The notes under the pieces were generated by a model. It worked only from the letters and a program-made list of their open reading frames with translations. It had not been told where the DNA came from and did no database searches. A DNA stretch of 64,000 nucleotides, from positions 124,001-188,000 of the forward strand of contig NZ_CDGG01000001.1 of assembly GCF_000821065.1 (NCBI RefSeq). The letters are read 5' to 3'. A program made the position numbers and the translations under genes. Positions 57,317-64,000 of the stretch are shown one piece after another. How positions within the stretch are numbered: the first letter of the stretch is position 1; the number at the start of each line of letters is the position of its first letter. This DNA is from Oceanobacillus oncorhynchi (GTDB lineage Bacteria > Bacillota > Bacilli > Bacillales > Amphibacillaceae).

Positions 57317-57362
57317 AAAATCTAATTCTTTTAACTAATCATTTTCTCCCTGCTTATACCTG

Positions 57363-60260
57363 TTATTCCTCCCCCGAAGTAATATACCGATACAAATCAT
57401 AATCCACAGATTCATTCAAAATCATATTCATATGAACAACAGGAATTTCTTTATTATTTTTATCTAGCATATTATCCTGCTCTACAGTTTGTTGATTAGG
57501 CAAGGCTTGTCCAAGGTAATAGAAGTCGCTTCCTTCATCATCATCCTTCTTGATAAAGAGATGAATATCTATCCCTTTCGTTTCAGCATGAATGATTTTT
57601 TGAACCTCTTCTGATTTCAAGGTTCTGTTACTTCGAGTATACCATTTGAAAACATTTGGACTGATTAATTCATCTCCATAATCCACACTAGATTCTACTT
57701 CATTGTCTTTATGGTAGGTAACAAAAATTGGGCAAGTTTGATGCTTTGGTTTGTACCCATACATGGTAGAGCTTTCATCTTTATTCCAATTTAAAAGCTT
57801 ACATGCGTCTTTTCTCGTGTATTTTTCTTTTAAAGTAAATAAGCTGTTTGATTTATATTTTTTACTTCGTTCCATTCCAGTTATGACCATATCGTATACT
57901 AGTTTTTTATAGTATTCATTTGACTCTAAATTTTGATGTACTTCTTTATTAAAAGTATACTCGTTATCTACTGAAAGAGTGATGATTGGTTTTTCTCCAT
58001 ACTTTTTAAGGTCTGCTTGTGTAAAGAAGGATAGATTCATTACTTTTTCTACAGATGCAAGGATGCTTTCATTGACCAGGCAATTGTTATCCTCTAATAT
58101 GCTTATATATTCTTGCTTATTCACTTTTCCTTGCTGTAAAAGTAGCTGTAATAATAAAAGTTCATGTTGTCTCTTACCATCTAACAGCTCTTTAGAAAGC
58201 ATGGTTAATACACGTTGATCATAATCACTAAGAGCAGGAACTTTTTCTTTCATTTTTACAAGAAAAGCATAATAAGTATTATATTTTCCAATAATAACTG
58301 TTGGATCGATAGAATGATTATGAATAAAATCTTCTAGATAAGGGATACGTCCTAATCGATTTTTCAGCTCAATATAAGCATCTCTTAATACTTTTTGAGT
58401 AGTTAAGTTACTGGAACTAATGGATTTAAAGATTTGTTTTCTTGCAATTTCTTCAAAATTAATACTGGATACGCCTTTGATATAGTTTGTTTCCGCAGTA
58501 CGCCGACGAATATTATCCTTATTTTGTGATTTGTCACCAGATAGGGCAACTGGGATAAGATAATTATTTTTATAATTTCCTATAAAATCAATAATTGTCA
58601 CAAATTCTTTAGATGGATGTTTACGTAGTCCTCTGCCTAGTTGTTGTATGAAAATAATACTTGATTGTGTTTGTCTTAGCATTACAACCTGATTGATGCT
58701 AGGTATATCAATACCCTCGTTAAAAATATCAACTGTAATTATGTAATCAAGGGTCCCATTTTCTAAACGCTCTACTTGATGTAGCCGGAAATCTTGAGAA
58801 TCTGCCCCTGTTAAAGGCACTGTACGAAATCCTCTGTTATTCAGAACCTCAGATAGCTCTTTTGCTTCCTCTTTTCTACTACAAAATATTAAACCCTTTA
58901 CGCAATCACCGGAATAGCTATAGTAATCGATTTTTTCAAGAATATGATTAACACGCTCTTCTGTAATTAAATTAGATACAATGGTCGTATCGTCTACTAA
59001 TTTTCCATCGTATTCTATGTCTGTTACGCCAAAATAATGAAAGGGACAAAGCATATCTTCTTCTAAGGCTTCTTGAAGACGGATCTCATAAGCGATATTG
59101 TAGTTGAACAGCTCATAGATATTGAAATCATCGGTTCTTTCGGGAGTTGCTGTCATACCTAAAAGAAACTTTGGTTTAAAATAATCAATCACACGCTGAT
59201 AAGAACTAGCACCAGCTTTATGTACTTCATCAATAAGAATATAATCAAATAATTCCGGATCAAATGTATTTAATGTCTCTTGTTTCGATATAGTTTGGAT
59301 TGTCGTAAAGAGATACTTTGCATCTGTTTCTTTACTTGATCCAGATAATATCCCAAAATCATTATCTAACCCTCCTAAGATACGTTGAAAGTCAGATTTA
59401 GCCTTACGTAGGATTTGTTCGCGATGAACAATAAATAACATTCGCTTTGGAGCAACGCTACGGACATCAAATGCGGAAAGATATGTTTTTCCTGTTCCTG
59501 TTGCCGAAATTACTAAACCTTTATCATGTCCCTCTTGTCTTAGTGCTTCTATTTGTTCTAGAGCATTCTGCTGCATTTTATTGGGAGTAATCGTTAAAGC
59601 TTCTTCTAAGGGGTTTGTTTCATAAATTTCCGGTAGTTCGATGACCTTGGTTGCAGCTTGTAAATCAACTGGTTGATAGCTTTGTTCATAGGCCATAATC
59701 CATTCTTCAGTCAATATAACAGCATCCGCCCAGACATCTTCAAATTGTTCTTTAAAATGTCGAATGACCGATCCGTTTTCATGAGAAGTTAAGTGCACAT
59801 TCCACTCATAATTTTCTTTTAAAGCTTGTGCAGTTAAATTAGAGCTTCCTACAATTAATGAATAGTAGCTATTATGATCAAATATATATCCTTTTGAATG
59901 AAAACCCTTTAAATTTGTTAATCTAACCTCTACATTTGTAATTTTTAATAACTCTTTAAAGGCGTTGGGATGATTAAACTGTAAAAAAGTTGATGTTAAT
60001 ATTCGGCCTTTTATCCCTTTTCTTTTTAAGTCGTATAAGTGGGATTTAAGAGTAGCTAACCCACTTTCAGTAATAAAAGCTACAGAAAATATAAACGACT
60101 CACATTTATCTAATTCTTCAAGTAGTGGAAATAAGACAGTTTCATTACGCTGTAGGTTATTTACTAATAATCTTGGTTTATAGCTATCTCTTTTTTCGCT
60201 ATTTTGATTAATAAAACCTTTATATAAAGAATCCTTTAAGTCTTGGAGAAAATGATCCAT
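57363..60260 (-). CDS. PLD-nuclease/DEAD-helicase protein with DUF3427 domain
   Basis: In the 965-residue protein the domains are, in order: a phospholipase D-type nuclease (HSK at 121-123, GSSN at 138-141); a superfamily 2 helicase with GTGKT (255-259), DEVH (344-347), GMTATPERTD and QLGRGLR (540-546); and a C-terminal DUF3427 region from about 700. Only one HxK half-site is present, as in PLD nucleases that work as dimers. Such proteins occur in defence islands, often beside a NUDIX gene as here. The start follows a GGAAGGAAGG site. It is transcribed toward hsdR. Confidence 0.88.
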   Translation of the reverse strand: MDHFLQDLKDSLYKGFINQNSEKRDSYKPRLLVNNLQRNETVLFPLLEELDKCESFIFSVAFITESGLATLKSHLYDLKRKGIKGRILTSTFLQFNHPNAFKELLKITNVEVRLTNLKGFHSKGYIFDHNSYYSLIVGSSNLTAQALKENYEWNVHLTSHENGSVIRHFKEQFEDVWADAVILTEEWIMAYEQSYQPVDLQAATKVIELPEIYETNPLEEALTITPNKMQQNALEQIEALRQEGHDKGLVISATGTGKTYLSAFDVRSVAPKRMLFIVHREQILRKAKSDFQRILGGLDNDFGILSGSSKETDAKYLFTTIQTISKQETLNTFDPELFDYILIDEVHKAGASSYQRVIDYFKPKFLLGMTATPERTDDFNIYELFNYNIAYEIRLQEALEEDMLCPFHYFGVTDIEYDGKLVDDTTIVSNLITEERVNHILEKIDYYSYSGDCVKGLIFCSRKEEAKELSEVLNNRGFRTVPLTGADSQDFRLHQVERLENGTLDYIITVDIFNEGIDIPSINQVVMLRQTQSSIIFIQQLGRGLRKHPSKEFVTIIDFIGNYKNNYLIPVALSGDKSQNKDNIRRRTAETNYIKGVSSINFEEIARKQIFKSISSSNLTTQKVLRDAYIELKNRLGRIPYLEDFIHNHSIDPTVIIGKYNTYYAFLVKMKEKVPALSDYDQRVLTMLSKELLDGKRQHELLLLQLLLQQGKVNKQEYISILEDNNCLVNESILASVEKVMNLSFFTQADLKKYGEKPIITLSVDNEYTFNKEVHQNLESNEYYKKLVYDMVITGMERSKKYKSNSLFTLKEKYTRKDACKLLNWNKDESSTMYGYKPKHQTCPIFVTYHKDNEVESSVDYGDELISPNVFKWYTRSNRTLKSEEVQKIIHAETKGIDIHLFIKKDDDEGSDFYYLGQALPNQQTVEQDNMLDKNNKEIPVVHMNMILNESVDYDLYRYITSGEE

Positions 60261-60288
60261 ATTTTCCTTCCTTCCCTTGAAATTTGCT

Positions 60289-60681
60289 TTACATGTTTTC
60301 TAGCTTTTCAATAGTTGGAATATCTGCTGGAGCCCAATCTAATGATGAAAGTTCATACTTAAAAAGCCATTTAATACTATGATGTTCTGTTAAAATGGGG
60401 CTTCCCTTTTGTAAGGTACAATAAAAAGTTGTTAAATGAACGATTCCAAAGTCATACTCATATACGGTATGATCGATTTTTTTTCCAACTGCAATATCAC
60501 ATTCCATTTCCTCCTGAATTTCACGCTTTAGCGCTTGCTGAGGTGTTTCGCCAGATTCTATTTTCCCACCTGGAAACTCCCATTTATAGGACAGATTTTT
60601 TGATTCGCCACGTTGCGCACATAAAATTTTATCGTCTTTTATAATTACTGCGCCAACAACATGTATATTTTTTTTATTCAC
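60289..60681 (-). CDS. NUDIX (MutT-like) nucleoside triphosphate pyrophosphohydrolase
   Basis: The protein hydrolyses (deoxy)nucleoside triphosphates or related diphosphate compounds. The 130-residue protein has the complete NUDIX box GKIESGETPQQALKREIQEE with all metal ligands. I start at GTG 60681, 8 nt after AGGAG; the frame stays open further upstream but without protein-like sequence. It lies 28 nt before the helicase gene on the same strand and probably is cotranscribed with it. Confidence 0.88.
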   Translation of the reverse strand: MNKKNIHVVGAVIIKDDKILCAQRGESKNLSYKWEFPGGKIESGETPQQALKREIQEEMECDIAVGKKIDHTVYEYDFGIVHLTTFYCTLQKGSPILTEHHSIKWLFKYELSSLDWAPADIPTIEKLENM

Positions 60682-61013
60682 TTTATTCACTCCTAGTTGT
60701 CGTCTATTATGTATTATTATACCAGATTGGTTATTATGGGTGAAACAAGCATTATTAAGACTAGAATGGTGACGATTGATAGCAATTCCTTTAGAATTCG
60801 TCTGTTTATCCGTATTCAGAATCTCTATGGATAAGATAGCCAGTAGAAAAAAATGATCTATCGATTCAATTCGTAAAAGGGCACTATATATTAAATAAAA
60901 AACATTACATATCACCCACAACCCACCTTTTACATGAATCATTCATGTAAAAGAAAGGGTTTTCGCAAATTGGCTTTACTAATAGGATATAAGTATAGAG
61001 GGAGCGAATCACA

Positions 61014-62951
61014 ATGGATTTGAGTATAAGGGAGCAAGAAATAATAAAATATTTGCTTGTAGAAGAAAAAACGACAGTGACTCAAATTGCAAGGTATATG
61101 GGATTATCTAATAAAACCATTACCCAATCTTTAAATAACATTGAATCTTTATTCAAAGGAAGTGACGTTGAACTTATTCGTAAGGCGAATGTTGGTGTGT
61201 TTTTAAGAGGGGATAGAGAGAAAATTTATTCAATGATTAATCAGAAAGCTAACGTAAATAGGCTTCAAACGCGTGAGGAGAGAATTCAATTTCTTTGTTT
61301 CAACATTTTACAAAAAACGGATTACTTTACACTTCAAGACTTAATGGATATTACATTCGTTAGTAAATCGACCATGGAAAAAGATTTACAAGAAGTAACG
61401 AACGTATTCCAGTTGTTTAATGTCACTATTGACCGTATCCCAGGCAGGGGTTCTTTTCTAAATTTAATGGAGCAGGAAAGAAGAAAGCTGGCCTTGGATT
61501 TAATTCTTTATTTTTGGGGTCAGAACTGGCATATCGTAAAGCGTGAGGAATATTTAATTCATTTGTTAGAGAGCATCCCTGATTTTGTAAGCGATTTTTT
61601 TAATAAAGATAGTTTGATTCAGTTAAATAAGGTTTTACAAGAATTTGTAGAGCGTACCAATTTTGTATTTAGCGATTTTGGATATCAATCGTTATTATTG
61701 CATTTACTCATTGCAATTGAGCGGATAAAAGAAGGTAAGAATCTCAAAGAGCCTGTACAAGAAGAATTATCAGAGGAATTTCAGGAAGAAGCCAGACTAT
61801 TAATTCAGCTGATAGAAGCTAGCTTTCAAGTTACTTTATCACAGAATGAACTGTATTATATCCGGATTCACTTGGAGTCCAATAATAACCGATTAAAGAA
61901 GAAAGATGCTGTGTTCTATCAGTCGGAAACAGGAATAGAGGATACGGTGCTGACTGTTATTCGTGATTTCCTTCCATCCTATGATCAAAAGCTTCTGGAT
62001 GGAATAGTAAGTCATCTGAAAATGGCTGTTAATCGATTATTGTTTCATTTGCCAATCAAACATCCGTTTTTAGATGATGTGAAGAAGCATTTTCCTATTT
62101 CCTTTGAAGAAGCAATTTATATTAAAGACAGACTCGAAAAAGCCTTTCAGATTTCAGTTCCTGACGATGAAGTTGCTTTTTTAGCGGTGCATATTCAGGC
62201 ATATAAAGAACGGATAGAAGAGTTATCTGAAGACAAGTTAAAGGTGTTGATTGTGTGTAACAGTGGAAAAGGAACGTCACAGCTATTGGCGGCAAGAATG
62301 AGGAAAAATTTCTCTCAATTAGAGGTTTCCAGGATTTTATCTGTACAACAGCTATTTCACACGGAAGTAATAGAAGACTTGATTTTAAGTACGGTGAACC
62401 TAGAAATTGAAAATAGAAAGGTATTAGTAATTTCACCATTGCTAGACATTCATGATCAAGCAAGGATCCAAGAGGAAATTCATGAAAAACAGAAATCAAA
62501 TGATAAGCAAGAGGAAGCATTCGCAAAGTTAATATCGTCAAATACACTGTTTTTAGATAAGGATTTACGCTCGGTGGATGATGTTCTCACCTATCTCGTT
62601 GATGAATTAGCTCAAAGGGATATCGTACAACCAGAGATAATAGAATCAGTGAAAAACAGAGAAAATTTATCTTTCACATCGTTTGGAAGGTTTGCAACAC
62701 CTCATGGGGACCCTAAATATGTGAACCAATCGAAAATAGCCTTTTTACGTTTAGCTAATCCAATCAATTGGGGCACAACACAAGTGAAATTTGTATTTTT
62801 TATTTGTATCAAGGATGAATCACCTCAACAGCTGGAGCAAATATATGATGCTTTATTAGAAATTATTGATCATCCCGTTCAACAGAAATTGACTAAGGGC
62901 GATTATCAACAAGTATGGACATATTTGAAAGGAAGAAAAAGATGGATGTAG
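61014..62951 (+). CDS. PRD-containing PTS transcriptional activator (MtlR/ManR type)
   Basis: The 645-residue regulator has an N-terminal HTH (TVTQIARYMGLSNKTITQSL), a second HTH-like region, and two PRD domains (histidines in LLLHLLIAIE and FLAVHIQAY). A EIIB-like domain with VCNSGKGTSQ and a EIIA-like domain with the phospho-His in FATPHGDPK follow. It is the first gene of the fructose-type PTS operon and most likely activates it. GAGGGAG precedes the ATG. Confidence 0.9.
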   Translation: MDLSIREQEIIKYLLVEEKTTVTQIARYMGLSNKTITQSLNNIESLFKGSDVELIRKANVGVFLRGDREKIYSMINQKANVNRLQTREERIQFLCFNILQKTDYFTLQDLMDITFVSKSTMEKDLQEVTNVFQLFNVTIDRIPGRGSFLNLMEQERRKLALDLILYFWGQNWHIVKREEYLIHLLESIPDFVSDFFNKDSLIQLNKVLQEFVERTNFVFSDFGYQSLLLHLLIAIERIKEGKNLKEPVQEELSEEFQEEARLLIQLIEASFQVTLSQNELYYIRIHLESNNNRLKKKDAVFYQSETGIEDTVLTVIRDFLPSYDQKLLDGIVSHLKMAVNRLLFHLPIKHPFLDDVKKHFPISFEEAIYIKDRLEKAFQISVPDDEVAFLAVHIQAYKERIEELSEDKLKVLIVCNSGKGTSQLLAARMRKNFSQLEVSRILSVQQLFHTEVIEDLILSTVNLEIENRKVLVISPLLDIHDQARIQEEIHEKQKSNDKQEEAFAKLISSNTLFLDKDLRSVDDVLTYLVDELAQRDIVQPEIIESVKNRENLSFTSFGRFATPHGDPKYVNQSKIAFLRLANPINWGTTQVKFVFFICIKDESPQQLEQIYDALLEIIDHPVQQKLTKGDYQQVWTYLKGRKRWM

Positions 62952-63388
62952 CGACAATTTTAAATGTACAGCAAGTAGAAATAGATATGGAAGCTCAAAC
63001 ACAGGAGGAAGTAATTAGAAAGTTAAGTGAGAAAATTAATGAAAAACAAGTTTTAACAAATAAAGATGCATACATCGGTTCCGTTTTAGAAAGAGAATCA
63101 CAATCGACTACAGGGGTCGGAGGGGGCATTGCTATTCCTCACGGTAAATCAAAGGGAGTGTTGGAAGCAGCTATTGCTGTGGGAAAATTAAAAACTCCGG
63201 TAGAATGGAAATCTTTAGATGATCAACCTGTTTCTGTTGTTATTATGTTCGCTATTCCGGAGAAAGACAGGAAGGATACACATTTAAAATTACTATCGCA
63301 GATCTCAATGAAATTAATGGACGATGATGTGGTAGAGGAATTAAAAAAGGAAACGGATAAACAAAAAATCGTAAATATATTAAGTTAA
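62942..63388 (+). CDS. PTS EIIA component, fructose/mannitol type
   Basis: The 148-residue phosphocarrier takes phosphate from HPr on His67 in GGGIAIPHGKSKG. I start at ATG 62942, preceded by AAAGGAAG, rather than the in-frame ATG at 62915. It overlaps the end of the regulator gene by 10 nt. EIIB and EIIC follow as separate genes. Confidence 0.9.
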   Translation: MDVATILNVQQVEIDMEAQTQEEVIRKLSEKINEKQVLTNKDAYIGSVLERESQSTTGVGGGIAIPHGKSKGVLEAAIAVGKLKTPVEWKSLDDQPVSVVIMFAIPEKDRKDTHLKLLSQISMKLMDDDVVEELKKETDKQKIVNILS

Positions 63389-63403
63389 TTGGAGGAATTG
63401 ATT

Positions 63404-63724
63404 ATGAAGAGAAAAATTATCGCAGTAACAGCGTGTGCTACAGGTGTTGCACATACATATATGGCAGCAAAAGCGTTAAAAAAAGCAGCAAAATCTATGG
63501 GGCATTTACTAAAAGTAGAAACCCAAGGAGCAACAGGGATTGAAAATGAACTGACCGAAAAGGATGTCAATATTGGTGAAGTAGTCATTTTTGCAGTAGA
63601 TACAAAAGTAAGAGATAAAGAACGTTTTGATCACAAGAGAATTTTACATGTACCTGTGGCAGCACCAATCAAAGATGCTGAGAAAGTCATTAGTGATGCT
63701 CTTGCACTAGTGGACAATCAGTAA
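63404..63724 (+). CDS. PTS EIIB component, fructose type
   Basis: The 106-residue protein has the phosphorylated Cys11 in TACATGVAHTYMAA, the hallmark of the fructose IIB domain. ATG 63404 follows TTGGAGGAA. It passes phosphate from EIIA to the sugar carried by the EIIC that begins 17 nt downstream. Confidence 0.92.
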   Translation: MKRKIIAVTACATGVAHTYMAAKALKKAAKSMGHLLKVETQGATGIENELTEKDVNIGEVVIFAVDTKVRDKERFDHKRILHVPVAAPIKDAEKVISDALALVDNQ

Positions 63725-63741
63725 AGAAAGAGGGGATAGAG

Positions 63742-64000
63742 ATGAGAAATGTTGCAAGAGACATAAAAAATCATGTATTGACCGGGATATCATATATGAT
63801 ACCTTTAGTTATTGCAGGAGCAGTTATTATGGCTATTTCACGTGTTGGAGGTTCTATGTTTGGAATCCAAGACATCTGGGATGAATCTTATGCTGAAAGC
63901 GGAAATGTTATCATCCGCCTTTTACATGATATTGATGGGTTTGGTGGTATTGCATTAGATTTAATGTTTCCAGTTATCGCTGCTTTTATAGCATATTCTA
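63742..64000 (+). CDS. PTS EIIC component, fructose type (partial, cut by window end)
   Basis: The first 86 codons are visible. They read MRNVARDIKNHVLTGISYMI and continue through PLVIAGAVIMAISRVGG, the start of a fructose-type IIC membrane domain. A ribosome binding site AGAGGGGATAG precedes the ATG. The rest lies outside the window. Confidence 0.9.
   Translation, partial: MRNVARDIKNHVLTGISYMIPLVIAGAVIMAISRVGGSMFGIQDIWDESYAESGNVIIRLLHDIDGFGGIALDLMFPVIAAFIAYS

Larger units (their letters stand above)
56869..57362. other. Non-coding stretch between hsdR and the helicase gene
   Basis: Three items lie here: a G+C-richer 220-bp segment (56899-57120) that may be a mobile-element remnant, a perfect 21-bp hairpin (57197-57241), and an 11-bp stem TTAGCCATAAA/TTTATGGCTAA with T (57261-57316) that could end hsdR transcription. 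No gene is clear. Confidence 0.45.

Noticed and set aside
60682-60942. N-terminal extension of the NUDIX protein
   Set aside because: The frame is open, but the translation is not protein-like and the AGGAG site points to GTG 60681.

Overview
The window reads as the chromosome of a low-GC Gram-positive rod of the Bacillaceae, most like Oceanobacillus, Virgibacillus or a relative. The evidence is the purA-walR-walK-yycH-yycI-yycJ-htrA block and rlmH, which sit near oriC in this family. An OpuA-type glycine betaine uptake operon, Gram-positive ribosome binding sites and many intrinsic terminators agree. The genus is inferred from gene content only.

Layout. 0.1-4.1 kb: an oligopeptide/dipeptide ABC transporter operon (minus strand, no binding protein). 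4.4-8.4 kb: a DUF2812 protein and the opuA operon. 8.4-17.5 kb: purA behind PurR boxes, then the walRK-yycHIJ-htrA cell-wall stress operon, ending in a cluster of DnaA boxes. 17.8-28.8 kb: housekeeping singles (DoxX, ABC exporter, DUF3889, GNAT, TraB/PrgY, CNNM/CorC transporter, a divergent HPr kinase paralogue, an ATP-grasp ligase, pyruvate oxidase, a HAD phosphatase). 29.0-33.3 kb: an ascorbate-type PTS operon with its own PRD regulator and a SIS-domain isomerase. 33.5 kb: rlmH.

34-48 kb is a patchwork with several broken genes: a frameshifted EamA exporter, a frameshifted rlmA, a response-regulator fragment and a truncated M20 peptidase. Intact genes here are an F420-ligase-like protein divergent from a LysR regulator, a pheA-symporter operon behind a long structured leader, and a LacI regulator next to two paralogous MFS transporters plus a shikimate dehydrogenase. 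48.1-60.7 kb is a visibly more A+T-rich defence island: a degenerate HsdM/HsdS fusion, a broken HEPN-like gene, a complete type I restriction-modification system (hsdM-hsdS-hsdR), and a PLD-helicase-DUF3427 protein with a NUDIX partner. 61.0-64.0 kb starts a fructose-type PTS operon (regulator, EIIA, EIIB, EIIC cut by the window end).

The strongest candidates for new biology are: (1) the roughly 275-nt pheA leader, with a good promoter, a pseudoknot-capable hairpin and two tandem intrinsic terminators whose loops are complementary over 8 nt; (2) the HsdM-like/TRD fusion that has lost its methyltransferase motifs beside an intact type I system; (3) the DnaA-box cluster after htrA. No rRNA, tRNA, CRISPR array, prophage or intact insertion sequence was seen.
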